Assembly: GCF_008704555.1 (NCBI RefSeq)
Contig: NZ_CP023702.1
Location: 868,001-932,000 of the forward strand
DNA: 64,000 bases
Origin: Streptomyces nitrosporeus
GTDB lineage: Bacteria > Actinomycetota > Actinomycetes > Streptomycetales > Streptomycetaceae
Direction of reading: 5' to 3'
In this document: positions 34,923 through 43,243 of the stretch, piece after piece
How positions within the stretch are numbered: position 1 is the first letter of the stretch
Layout: each line of letters starts with the position of its first letter
The notes under the pieces: generated by a model
Seen by the model: only the letters and a program-made list of their open reading frames with translations
What the model was told of the DNA's origin: nothing
The model's database searches: none
Position numbers and translations under genes: made by a program

Positions 34923-34937
34923 CTTTACCGGTTCATG
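34923..34937. promoter_or_regulatory. LacI-type operator and promoter, transporter side
   Basis: CTTTACCGGTTCATG, centred on ACCGGT. It overlaps a possible -35 TTTACC (34924-34929) with -10 CATAGT (34948-34953), spacing 18. Repressor binding here would block the transporter promoter. It is 67 bases before the binding-protein ATG. Confidence 0.55.
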
Positions 34938-35003
34938 TTCGCCCTGCCATAGTGCCTCACATCCCACGGCACACCTGAGCCGCCACCGATAGGAGTTGGG
35001 CAC

Positions 35004-36326
35004 ATGGGGAAGAAGACGACGCTCGCGGGCACGTTCCTCACCGTCGCGGCACTGACCGTGACCGGATGCGGCGGCGGAGGGGCCGCCTCGGGCGAGACGG
35101 CCGAGGCCCCCGGGGACCCTGCCGCCGCCTCCGGCACGATCACGGTCCTGACCCAGCGCACGGACCTGGTCCAGAGCGGTGCGATGGACGCCTACGCGGC
35201 CGAGTTCAACAAGATCTACCCCAAGGTGAAGGTGGAGTTCGAGGGCCTCACCGACTACGAGGGCGAGGTCAAGATCCGGATGAACACCGAGGACTACGGT
35301 GACGTCCTCATGATCCCGGCCTCGGTCTCCAAGAACGACTACCCGAAGTTCTTCTCCCCGCTCGGCGCGGCCGACGCCATGGCGAAGAAGTACCGCTTCA
35401 GCGACAAGACGGCCGTCGACGGCAAGGTCTACGGGCTCGCCCAGTTCGGCACCGCGAACGGCTTCGTCTACAACAAGGCGCTCTGGAGGAAGGCGGGCGT
35501 CACCGAATGGCCCGCCACCCCCCAGGAGTTCCTCGCCGGCCTGGAGAAGGTGAAGGCGAAGACCGGCGCGGTGCCGTACTACACCAACTTCAAGGACGGC
35601 TGGCCACTGGTCCAGTGGACCGCCAACATCGGGTCGGTGACCTGCGACAACTACGCCACCAACAAGCTCGCGGGCGCCGTCTCGCCCTGGAAGGAGGGCG
35701 GCGAACTCCGCACCGTCGACACGCTGCTGCACGACATCGTCAAGGGCGGCCTGTCGGAGAAGGACCCCAGCACCACCAACTGGGAGGCGTCCAAGGCGAA
35801 GATCGCCAAGGGGGAGATCGGCTCCATGATGCTGGGCTCCTGGTCGATCACGCAGATGCGGGACGCGGCGGAGAAGGCCGGGGCGGACCCGGCGGACATC
35901 GGCTTCATGCCCTTCCCCGCGAAGGACGGCAGCGGAAAGTACTGCGCGACCCTGGTCTCGGACTACCAGCAGGCCGTCAACGCCCACTCCGCGCACAAGG
36001 AGGCGGCCCGGGCCTGGATCGACTGGTTCACGGAGAAGTCCGGGTACTCCGCGAAGGAGGGAGCCGTCCCCACCATCAAGTCGGCGCCCATGCCCGACAC
36101 CCTTCAGGACTTCGTTGACAACGATGTCACGTTCGTGGAGCGCTCGGAGCGCGACACAGGCGCGGTCAACGACATCGACAACGCGGCCGAGATCGGACTC
36201 AACAAGCAGGACTACCGCCAGAAGCTGATCGACATCGCCCGCGGGGCCGAGAAGGGCAGCGTCGAGGAGTACTTCGCCCAGCTCGACAAGCGGTGGAACG
36301 AGGCTGCCGAGGCCTCCGGCTCCTGA
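35004..36326 (+). CDS. Sugar ABC transporter, substrate-binding lipoprotein
   Basis: 440 residues from ATG 35004 (SD GGAG). Lipoprotein signal with lipobox TVTGC, a Gly/Ala-rich linker, then a family 1 extracellular solute-binding fold (YAAEFNKIYPKVKVEFEGLT, MLGSWSITQMRDA). It delivers a sugar to the two permeases that follow. The context (GH2 mannosidase, LacI) suggests manno-oligosaccharides. A strong hairpin after its stop may raise its level over the permeases. Confidence 0.93.
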   Translation: MGKKTTLAGTFLTVAALTVTGCGGGGAASGETAEAPGDPAAASGTITVLTQRTDLVQSGAMDAYAAEFNKIYPKVKVEFEGLTDYEGEVKIRMNTEDYGDVLMIPASVSKNDYPKFFSPLGAADAMAKKYRFSDKTAVDGKVYGLAQFGTANGFVYNKALWRKAGVTEWPATPQEFLAGLEKVKAKTGAVPYYTNFKDGWPLVQWTANIGSVTCDNYATNKLAGAVSPWKEGGELRTVDTLLHDIVKGGLSEKDPSTTNWEASKAKIAKGEIGSMMLGSWSITQMRDAAEKAGADPADIGFMPFPAKDGSGKYCATLVSDYQQAVNAHSAHKEAARAWIDWFTEKSGYSAKEGAVPTIKSAPMPDTLQDFVDNDVTFVERSERDTGAVNDIDNAAEIGLNKQDYRQKLIDIARGAEKGSVEEYFAQLDKRWNEAAEASGS

Positions 36327-36332
36327 ACCGGC

Positions 36333-36376
36333 GGGGCGCCGGTCCGGCCGCACGGCACCGGCCGGACCGGCGCCCC
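36333..36376 (+). terminator. 18-bp intra-operon hairpin
   Basis: Arms 36333-36350 and 36359-36376 pair perfectly with an 8-nt loop, between the binding-protein gene and the first permease gene. In binding-protein operons such stems commonly act as partial terminators and 3'-end stabilisers. Confidence 0.75.
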
Positions 36377-36417
36377 CGGAGCAGGTGGACCACGACGCGG
36401 AAGACGAAAGGCCCGAC

Positions 36418-37401
36418 ATGACCGAGACGACCGAGACGGCGGGTGTGACCGAGCACCGCGCCGCGCCCTCCCGGCGCAGAACTCCCGGGACCGGGGGCGG
36501 GGCCGGAACCGGCCCACGGCACCACGGCCCGCGGGGGCGGCTGCTGCGACGCGCGACGCCCTGGCTGTTCCTCGTGGCACCTCTGGTGCTGCTGGTGACG
36601 TTCACGTACGTGCCCGTGGGCAACATGATCTATTACAGCTTCACGGACTGGGACGGCGTCAGTCCGGACCGGAACTTCACGGGCGTGGACAACTACGTCC
36701 AGATCTTCACCCGGCCCGAGATCTTCCGGGTGTTCTTCGTGTCCTTCTACTACCTGGCCGCCTCCGTGGCCCAGATCGTGATCGCCCTGTACTTCGCCAC
36801 GGTGCTCAGTTTCGACCTGCGGTTCCGGAACCTGTTCAAGGGCATCCTCTTCTTCCCGTACCTGATCAACGGTGTCGCGATCGGGTTCGTCTTCCTGTAC
36901 TTCTTCCAGGACGGCGGCACCCTGGACTCCGTACTCTCCTGGTTCGGGGTGGAGAACGACCACGCCTGGCTGGGCGACCCGGCTTCGGCCAACACCTCGC
37001 TGGCCGGCGTCTCCGTCTGGCGGTACACGGGACTGAACTTCGTGCTCTTCCTGGGGGCGATCCAGTCGGTCCCGGGCGAGCTCTACGAGGCGGCGCAGCT
37101 CGACGGGGCCACCCGGTGGCAGCAGTTCCGGTACATCATCGCGCCGAGCATCCGTCCGGTCATCGGCCTGAGCGCCATCCTGGCGATCTCCGGTTCCCTC
37201 TCGGTCTTCGAGATCCCCTACATCATGACCACGGGGGCGACGGGGACGTCGACGTTCGTCATCCAGACGGTCAAGTTCGCCTTCCAGTTCAACAAGACCG
37301 GGCTGGCCTCCGCGGCGGCCGTGGTCCTGCTGCTGATCATTCTGCTGGTCACCTGGATCCAGCGCCGACTCGTGCCCGACGAGAAGGCCGACCTCGTCTG
37401 A
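36418..37401 (+). CDS. Sugar ABC transporter permease (MalF type)
   Basis: 327 residues from ATG 36418 (SD GAAAGG, 6 nt). A 45-residue Thr/Gly/Arg-rich N-terminus, then six membrane helices. The EAA loop ELYEAAQLDGATRWQQFRYI is the contact for the ATPase. No ATP-binding gene is in the cluster, so a shared ATPase such as MsiK is expected (known for streptomycete sugar importers). Confidence 0.93.
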   Translation: MTETTETAGVTEHRAAPSRRRTPGTGGGAGTGPRHHGPRGRLLRRATPWLFLVAPLVLLVTFTYVPVGNMIYYSFTDWDGVSPDRNFTGVDNYVQIFTRPEIFRVFFVSFYYLAASVAQIVIALYFATVLSFDLRFRNLFKGILFFPYLINGVAIGFVFLYFFQDGGTLDSVLSWFGVENDHAWLGDPASANTSLAGVSVWRYTGLNFVLFLGAIQSVPGELYEAAQLDGATRWQQFRYIIAPSIRPVIGLSAILAISGSLSVFEIPYIMTTGATGTSTFVIQTVKFAFQFNKTGLASAAAVVLLLIILLVTWIQRRLVPDEKADLV

Positions 37402-37470
37402 GGTCCCGGCCCGGGGGCGACGTGCGGGGGCCGGCCGGAGCACGTACCGCCCGCGACGGGCCGCCCCGCC

Positions 37471-37605
37471 CCGGAACCCCGAGGACACCGGTGCGTTCCG
37501 GTCCCCCGAAGGCACCGATGCGTTCCGGAACCCCCGAAGACACCGGCACATCCCGGGCACACCCGAGGACACCGGCGCGTCCCGGAACCCCCGAGGCGCC
37601 GCGGG
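37471..37605. repeat. 27-28-nt imperfect tandem repeat between permease genes
   Basis: Units begin CCGG(A/T)(A/C)CCCC at 37471, 37498, 37525, 37553 and 37581. The unit has a CCGAGGACACCGG core; the first three are exactly 27 bases, the fourth 28, the last partial. It lies in the 314-base gap between the two permease genes, which has no credible gene. The repeats are directly adjoining, unlike a CRISPR array. Confidence 0.8.
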
Positions 37606-37715
37606 CCGCCTCGCCGGCGGTCCGCCCCTGCCGCTCACGCCCCTCACGCCGCCCCGCTCCACAGAACCCGACTTCCTCTCCGCCGCGTACGGCGGAGTAC
37701 CCACGGAGGAATCCG

Positions 37716-38657
37716 ATGACCCCGGCCCCGCACACCACCACCGCCACCGGGCGGACCGCCGACGGCCGTTCCGCCCCCGCTCCGGCCTCTGCCCGGCCCC
37801 CGGGCCCGGGGCGTACCAGCGGCCTCCGGCGAAACCGGGGCCGGCTCGGGCAGGCGCTCGTCCACCTGTCGCTCGTGGCCGCCTCGCTGGTCGTGCTGCT
37901 CCCCCTCGCCGTCATCTTCCTCACGTCGCTCAAGACGTCGCGGGAGGTGACGGACACGGGGGCGCTGTCCCTCCCGGGCGACTGGCTGAACTTCGGCAAC
38001 TACGTCACGGCGTTCTCGGACGGCCGGATGCTGAGCGCCTTCGGCAACACGGCCTTCATCCTGCTCTTCTCGATCACCGGCACGGTGGTCATCGGGTCCA
38101 TGACGGCCTATGCCATCGACCGTTTCGACTTCCGGGCGAAGAAGCTCGTCATGGCACTCTTCCTCGTCGCCACCCTCGTGCCCGGGGTGACCACCCAGGT
38201 CGCCACCTTCCAGGTCGTCAACAGCTTCGGCCTGTTCGACACACGGTGGGCCCCGATCCTGCTCTACATGGGCACGGACATCGTCTCGATCTACATCTTC
38301 CTCCAGTTCATCCGGGGCATCCCGGTGTCGCTCGACGAGGCCGCGCGGCTGGACGGCGCGAACTCGTTCACCGTCTACCGGAAGATCATCTTCCCGCTGC
38401 TCAAGCCGGCGGTCGCCACCGTGGTGATCATCAAGGGGATCACCGTCTACAACGACTTCTACATCCCCTTCCTCTACATGCCGTCCCAGGACCTGGGCAC
38501 GATCTCCACCGCCCTGTACCGCTTCAAGGGGCCCTTCGGCGCGCACTGGGAGAACATCTCGGCGGGCGCGATCCTCGTCATCGTCCCCACGCTGGTCCTG
38601 TTCCTCTTCCTCCAGCGGTACATCTACAACGGCTTCGCCCAGGGTGCGACGAAGTAA
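37716..38657 (+). CDS. Sugar ABC transporter permease (MalG type)
   Basis: 313 residues from ATG 37716 with SD GGAGGA. After a Pro/Ala-rich tail come six helices and the EAA loop SLDEAARLDGANSFTVYRKI. It forms the translocation pore with the upstream permease. It is the last gene of the transporter operon. Confidence 0.93.
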   Translation: MTPAPHTTTATGRTADGRSAPAPASARPPGPGRTSGLRRNRGRLGQALVHLSLVAASLVVLLPLAVIFLTSLKTSREVTDTGALSLPGDWLNFGNYVTAFSDGRMLSAFGNTAFILLFSITGTVVIGSMTAYAIDRFDFRAKKLVMALFLVATLVPGVTTQVATFQVVNSFGLFDTRWAPILLYMGTDIVSIYIFLQFIRGIPVSLDEAARLDGANSFTVYRKIIFPLLKPAVATVVIIKGITVYNDFYIPFLYMPSQDLGTISTALYRFKGPFGAHWENISAGAILVIVPTLVLFLFLQRYIYNGFAQGATK

Positions 38658-38717
38658 CGGGCACTCCCGCGACAGGTCGCGAGGCGTGTCGGCCCACGGG
38701 TTCGGCCGACGGGCGGT

Positions 38718-39287
38718 TCAGCAGGTCATCGGACGGACGGGCGCGAGTCCGGTGCTCGTCCGACGAGATGTCCCAGTCGGTCTCGTCCGCGGCCTGGACC
38801 TGCTGGAGCGGCCGTCCCCACGTCCTGCCGGCCGACCGCAGCCGGTGCCGTTCGCAAACCGTCTTCCGCGGGCCGGAACCTCCCGGCAGGTCATGCCACT
38901 GCACTCCGGTCCGAACCCGGTGCAGAATCCCGTTCGATCACCTGACGGTGTGCACGCCGTCGGCCGCAACGCCCGTTGCCGGCCGGCAGGAACGGCCGCA
39001 GCCGCTCCACCCGGCGTCCCTCGGATCACCCCGCCCCATGCCCCCGTCAACGCCCCGGACACAGAGCAGCCGCATGATCCGCAAGAGCGGTTCCAACAGT
39101 CCATAACCGCCACGACGTACAGACACGCCACGACTGCGACGACGACGAGCGCAACCAAGACGATCAGTGCGCAGCCCAGTGCTCCTGCCGCCCCAGCGAT
39201 CCCTGCCCAGCCGAACCACTTCGCCTGTCCAGCCCGTTGGGCCGCGTCATGGTATCCGCTGTCGTCGTACCAGCCTCGATCGGTCAT
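38718..39287 (-). CDS. Small membrane protein, 3' end fused to IS debris
   Basis: The ORF has 189 codons, but only the first 90 or so look native: a polar start (MTDRGWYDDSGYHDAAQRAG), then one long hydrophobic stretch (about residues 25-62), then CWNRSCGSCGC. Beyond residue about 112 the frame runs through sequence that in another frame is a transposase relic, so the original C-terminus was probably lost. No family recognised. Whether it is expressed is uncertain. Confidence 0.4.
   Translation of the reverse strand: MTDRGWYDDSGYHDAAQRAGQAKWFGWAGIAGAAGALGCALIVLVALVVVAVVACLYVVAVMDCWNRSCGSCGCSVSGALTGAWGGVIRGTPGGAAAAVPAGRQRALRPTACTPSGDRTGFCTGFGPECSGMTCREVPARGRRFANGTGCGRPAGRGDGRSSRSRPRTRPTGTSRRTSTGLAPVRPMTC
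38755..38950 (-). pseudogene. IS5-family transposase relic
   Basis: On the minus strand the frame through 38904 reads GILHRVRTGVQWHDLPGG, then GPRKTVCERHRL and LQQVQAADETDWDIS. This is the N-terminal signature of streptomycete IS5-type transposases (RTGVQWRDLPE...WKTVYERH...DWDI). A preceding RQVI block at 38936-38947 is shifted by one base, so a frameshift is visible. The catalytic DDE part is missing. No terminal repeats were found. Confidence 0.7.
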
Positions 39288-39304
39288 GGCCGCCCCGTCG
39301 AGCC

Positions 39305-39643
39305 CTATGACTCGGCCATCTCACCCCCGAACACGACGGCGCGGACTCCCCGGGGCCCCGGGACAGGGACGGGCGCGGCCAGCAGCCGGCCGGTGACCAC
39401 CCGCCCGTACTTCGGCCCGGCCCCTGCCTCACGTCGGCGCGTGCCCTGACGTCGGTCATGACGTCCAAACTCGCAGTGGGCCTCCCAGCGCGCAGCGAGT
39501 TCCGTAACCGGCTCGCCCAAGAGCCACTCCGGGACACCGCAGAACGCGGGAGGCGCCATCGCCGCAGGGACCTGATGAGCCATCAGGCCCCGGACAACTC
39601 GTACGACCACCCTGATGTCCCCGACCGTGCCGGAGACCGTCAT
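39305..39643 (-). pseudogene. Possible second IS5-type (Tnp_4 HTH) relic
   Basis: The frame reads VTELAARWEAHCE and then RRREAGAGPKYGRVVTGRLLA. The AGAGPKY...RLL part is reminiscent of the N-terminal helix-turn-helix region of another IS5-type transposase group, and similarity stops abruptly after it. It has no good start or SD. The alternative is a hypothetical gene of unknown function; confidence is low. Confidence 0.35.
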
Positions 39644-39705
39644 CAGCGGAGGAGGCCGTAAATCCAGGTGTCCCTCTCCAGGCCGCCCCGGTAGCGTGCG
39701 CCGGC

Positions 39706-40221
39706 ATGACATCGGAACTGCAACGCCCCCCACTGCAAGCGAACGAACGCACCGCGCTCATCGGCTGGCTGGACCTGCAGCGTCAGATCCTGCGCTGGAA
39801 ATGTGAAGGGCTGAGCGACGAGGACGCGCACCGCTCGGTCATCCCGACCTCACCGGCCATGACGATGGCCGGTCTCATCTCCCATATGCGCTGGGCCGAG
39901 CACATGTGGTTGGAGGTGCTGTTCCTCGGCGGCGACAAGAAGCAGAACCCGTCGTTCGACGAGTCGGACGAGGACGCCGACTGGCGCACCGGCGGCCGCC
40001 CCCTCACCGAGCTCCTCGCGGAGTACGAGGCTCAGTGCGCCCGCAGCAATGAGATCGTCGCCGCCGCCTCCCTCGACGACGTCGGCCGGCACTCCGACTT
40101 CCGCTCCGGCAGCGCCAACCTCCGCTGGATGCTGATCCACCTCGTCGAGGAGACGGGGCGGCACGCGGGGCACGCGGACATCGTCCGGGAGTTGCTCGAC
40201 GGCGCGAAGGGCTATTTCTAG
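39706..40221 (+). CDS. DinB-like protein, DUF664
   Basis: 171 residues. Four-helix DinB/YfiT-like fold. Candidate metal ligands are His in GLISHMRWAEHMW and the pair in EETGRHAGHAD. DUF664 members are abundant in streptomycetes; DinB-like proteins include thiol-dependent transferases that use mycothiol or bacillithiol, but the substrate is unknown. It stands alone between relics and has lower GC at third positions than its neighbours. Confidence 0.88.
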   Translation: MTSELQRPPLQANERTALIGWLDLQRQILRWKCEGLSDEDAHRSVIPTSPAMTMAGLISHMRWAEHMWLEVLFLGGDKKQNPSFDESDEDADWRTGGRPLTELLAEYEAQCARSNEIVAAASLDDVGRHSDFRSGSANLRWMLIHLVEETGRHAGHADIVRELLDGAKGYF

Positions 40222-40271
40222 CGCGGCTCCGCGTAGCGGGCCCCTCGTCCCGGTAGCCGGGCCAGCACGTC

Positions 40272-40718
40272 TCACGAGCAATCGCGGGAGAGTCCGTCAC
40301 ACGGCCCGGGACGCGGAACAGGGCTGTGCGGGCCGCGCGGTGGGATACCTGCCATGGCGGTTGCTGTTCCGAGCGGCCGTACCCCCCTGGAGGCGGCCGA
40401 ACGGACGGCGCACGCCGACCGGTGCGGCGTCCCTGCCGCCGGACTTCCGCTCCCGGCCCTCCTGGGCAGCACCCCGGTCGTACGCCACGAGCCGGCCAGG
40501 GGGGCCGTGGCCTGGCCGGTCCCGCAGCCCACCTCCAGCTCCCGGCTGCCGGGGCGGGCGCCCGCGAGTTCCGCGAGGTCGCCGCACAGCTCCAGCGGGT
40601 ATCCCGGTCCGGCACGGTCGTACGGCTCCGCGTCCTCGTCGGATGTCCGTGCCGGACGTGCCCGCCGGGATTCCTCGGGATCGTCGTCACGGCGCGCGTG
40701 CGCGGTGGTTCCGGGCAT
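40272..40718 (-). pseudogene. Truncated SAM-dependent methyltransferase
   Basis: Residues 25-75 of this frame match the start of a class I methyltransferase: AEPYDRAGPGYPLELCGDLA then GSRELEVGCGTGQATAPLA (motif I, SAM binding). After that the frame turns into Arg/Gly/Pro-rich sequence with no motif II-IV, and no other frame recovers them. The C-terminal two thirds are lost. The stretch 40222-40767 holds nothing else I can support. Confidence 0.55.
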
Positions 40719-40767
40719 GCGGAGCAGGCTGTGCGATGCCTGCCCTCTCGTGGGCGGCGCCGGGTGG

Positions 40768-41994
40768 CTACCGTGCCGGCACCGAAGCCGGCGAGGATGT
40801 GCCCGCCCCTTCGGCGCCCGTACCGGCGGTGGCCCGGTACGCCTCCCCGTCGCCGTCGGCCGTCACGTGCTCGCCCGCCGGTACGTAGGCCGAGGCCCCC
40901 GGGCCCAGTGCAAGGGTCCCTGCGGGTCCCTCCAGCCGGATCTCCCCCCGGGTGCAGACCAGGATCTGGGGTGCCGTTGCCTCCAGGCGTACGGGGGCGC
41001 CCTCGCGGGGGCGTATCCGGGAGAGCCTGAAGTCGTCGACCGGCGCCGGGTAGGCCCCCTCCCCCTCGTCCGCCGAGGGCCTCAGGATCCGCACGGGCGC
41101 CGGGACGAAGCGCACCACGCGCAGGAGCTCCCCGGTGTCCACGTGCTTGGAGGTCAGGCCGCACCGCAGGACGTTGTCGGATGCGGCCATGACCTCCACG
41201 CCGAGTCCGTGGAGGTAGGCGTGCGGAACGCCCGCCCCGAGGAACAGCCCCTCGCCGGGCTCCAGTCGCACGAGATTGAGCATCAGGGCGGCGAGCAGTC
41301 CGGGGTCTCCCGGGTATGCCTCGGCCACGGCGTGGTAGGCCGTGAAGGTCTGCCGGTGGGGACCGTTCCCGGCGGCCTTCCCCGCCACAGCGGCGGCGAC
41401 GGCGGCGACGAGTTCGCCCGGGGCGGCGAGGCAGGCGGAGAACGCCTGGCGCAGCGCGGGCTCCTCGGCGCCTTGGCGCAGGAGGGTGGTGTACGGGGCG
41501 AGTCCGGGGACGTCCAGCGTGTCGAGCAGGTCGGCGCACCGGGCCGGGGGCCGGAATCCGCAGAGCCCGTCGAAGGGGGTGAGGGCGACGAGCATCTCGG
41601 GTTTGTGGTTGTCGTCGCGGTAGTTGCGGTGGGGTGCGTCGAGCGGTGTCCCCTCGGAGTTCTCGGCCCGGAAGCCGGCCGCCGCCTGGGCCAGGTCGGG
41701 GTGCACCTGGAGCGAGAGCGGGGCGTCGGCCGCCAGCAGTTTGAGGAGGAAGGGGAGACGCGGGCCGAACCTGCGCAGGGCCGCTTCGCCGAGTTCACCG
41801 GCGGGGTCGTCGGCGATGACCGCGTCGAGCGGCCGGAGGCCGGAGCCCCGGCGCACCTGCGACGGGGCCGCCGGGTGGGCGCCCATCCACAGTTCGGCCT
41901 GCGGGGTGCCGTCGGGCGGGGTGCCCGTCAGACGGGGCAGGGCGGTCGTGGAGCCCCAGGCGTAGGGGCGCACGGTGGTGACGAGCCGGTCCAT
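40768..41994 (-). CDS. manA: Mannose-6-phosphate isomerase, class I
   Basis: 408 residues from ATG 41994. Zinc ligands are visible: Gln and His in SLQVHPD, Glu in NHKPEMLVAL, His in GAGVPHAYLHG. The start RPYAWGS and LLKLLAADAPLSLQVHP are family hallmarks. It interconverts mannose-6-phosphate and fructose-6-phosphate, feeding glycolysis or GDP-mannose synthesis. It follows the ROK kinase gene after a 190-base GC-rich gap and probably shares its promoter. Confidence 0.95.
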   Translation of the reverse strand: MDRLVTTVRPYAWGSTTALPRLTGTPPDGTPQAELWMGAHPAAPSQVRRGSGLRPLDAVIADDPAGELGEAALRRFGPRLPFLLKLLAADAPLSLQVHPDLAQAAAGFRAENSEGTPLDAPHRNYRDDNHKPEMLVALTPFDGLCGFRPPARCADLLDTLDVPGLAPYTTLLRQGAEEPALRQAFSACLAAPGELVAAVAAAVAGKAAGNGPHRQTFTAYHAVAEAYPGDPGLLAALMLNLVRLEPGEGLFLGAGVPHAYLHGLGVEVMAASDNVLRCGLTSKHVDTGELLRVVRFVPAPVRILRPSADEGEGAYPAPVDDFRLSRIRPREGAPVRLEATAPQILVCTRGEIRLEGPAGTLALGPGASAYVPAGEHVTADGDGEAYRATAGTGAEGAGTSSPASVPAR

Positions 41995-42184
41995 GGGTGA
42001 AGTCCTTTCCGGGCGCCTGCCCCTGGGGTCCCTCGGGGATTCCTCGGGGATTCCCCGGAGCGGACGGATGCTGGGGCGGAGGTTCCGGGCGGCGCGGGCC
42101 GGGGGGCGGGAGGCACGGGCCGGGGTGCGGAAGGCGCGGCCAGGGACGGCCGGGCCGTCCCGGGCCGGTGCCGGCCGAAGTGCG

Positions 42185-43156
42185 TCAGCACACGGCCGGT
42201 GCTGTCACGACCGGTGCGGTGTCGCGGCCGGGGGCGGCAGAGGCCACGGCGGCCGCCCCGATGAGGCCCGCGTCCAGGGCGAGGCCCGCGGGCACGACCG
42301 GCAGGTCGCGGGTGAAGCCGAGTACGGCGTAGTCGGCCAGGTGCCGCCGCAGCGGGGCGAACAGCACGTCCCCCGCCTGGGCCACGCCCCCGCCGATGAC
42401 CACCGTTTCGAGCTCGACGAGGGCCGCGGTCGCGGCGATGCCCGCGGCCAGTGCGCGGGCGGCACGGTCGAAGGAGGCCAGTGCGCGTGCGTCACCGGTC
42501 CGTGCGGCGGCGGCGACGGCCGCGGCGTCGGGGGCCGTCCCCGCCGGGGCCGTCCAGCCCAGCTCGCGGGCGTGCGCGGCGATCGCCGTCCCGCTGGCCA
42601 TGGTCTCGACACAGCCCGGCGCACCGCAGACGCAGCGCTCTCCGTGGAGGTCGACGGAGATGTGGCCGATGTGACCGGCGTTGCCCGTGCGGCCCGCGTG
42701 CACCCTGCCGTCGAGTACCAGCCCTCCCCCGACCCCCGTGGACACCACCATGCACAGTGCGTTGTCCCTGCCGCGTGCCGCTCCGAGCCAGTGCTCCGCG
42801 GCGGTCATGGCGACGGCGTCACCGACCAGCACGGGCCGCACCCCGAGGGGCACCCCCGGGTGGGCGCGCACCCGCTCGACGAGCGGAAAGCCGCGCCAGC
42901 CGGGGATGTTGACCGGGCTGACCGTGCCCGCGGCCGTGTCGACCGGGCCGGCGCTGGCGATACCGAGGCAGGACAGCCCGCTCCAGGCGGAGTGAACGGC
43001 CAGTTCGTCCAGGATCCCGGTGACGGCCGCCATCAGTTCGTACGCGGACCCGCGGGCGGGCGTGGCGCGCTGAACCCTCGCGAGGAGCCCGCCCTCCTCG
43101 TCGACGAGCGCACCTGCGATCTTGGTGCCGCCGATGTCGAGTGATCCGTACACCAT
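42185..43156 (-). CDS. ROK-family sugar kinase
   Basis: 323 residues from ATG 43156; GTG 43159 with SD AAAGGG at 6 nt is an alternative. ATP-binding start DIGGTKIAGALVDEEG, sugar-binding region, zinc motif CVCGAPGCVE and GHIGHISVD. ROK kinases phosphorylate glucose, mannose, fructose or N-acetylmannosamine. Pairing with manA favours a mannose (or glucose) kinase. No DNA-binding domain, so it is not a ROK repressor. Confidence 0.92.
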   Translation of the reverse strand: MVYGSLDIGGTKIAGALVDEEGGLLARVQRATPARGSAYELMAAVTGILDELAVHSAWSGLSCLGIASAGPVDTAAGTVSPVNIPGWRGFPLVERVRAHPGVPLGVRPVLVGDAVAMTAAEHWLGAARGRDNALCMVVSTGVGGGLVLDGRVHAGRTGNAGHIGHISVDLHGERCVCGAPGCVETMASGTAIAAHARELGWTAPAGTAPDAAAVAAAARTGDARALASFDRAARALAAGIAATAALVELETVVIGGGVAQAGDVLFAPLRRHLADYAVLGFTRDLPVVPAGLALDAGLIGAAAVASAAPGRDTAPVVTAPAVC

Positions 43157-43202
43157 CACGTTCAGCCCTTTCGCGAAGCGGGCGGGTGATCGCCCCACAG
43201 CG

Positions 43203-43243
43203 ATACTGCCCTGCTCTGACAACGTTGTCTAGTCGTCAAGACA
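43203..43243 (-). promoter_or_regulatory. ROK/manA promoter with palindromic operator
   Basis: On the minus strand, -35 TAGACA (43231-43226), 17 bases, -10 CAGTAT (43208-43203). Inside the spacer and touching the -35 lies GACAACGTTGTC (43218-43229), a perfect 12-bp palindrome of LacI-operator type. A second dyad, TGTCT (43226-43230) with AGACA (43239-43243), overlaps it. Confidence 0.6.

Noticed and set aside
37471..37605. CRISPR-like array
   Set aside because: Repeats are directly adjoining with no unique spacers, and no cas gene is in the window.
38644..39396. Plus-strand ORF of 250 codons after the permease gene
   Set aside because: It is antisense to the transposase relic and membrane-protein frame, has low-complexity Thr/Pro runs and no SD.
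42001..42184. Gene between manA and the ROK kinase
   Set aside because: The 184 bases are G-rich low-complexity sequence with no SD-led frame.
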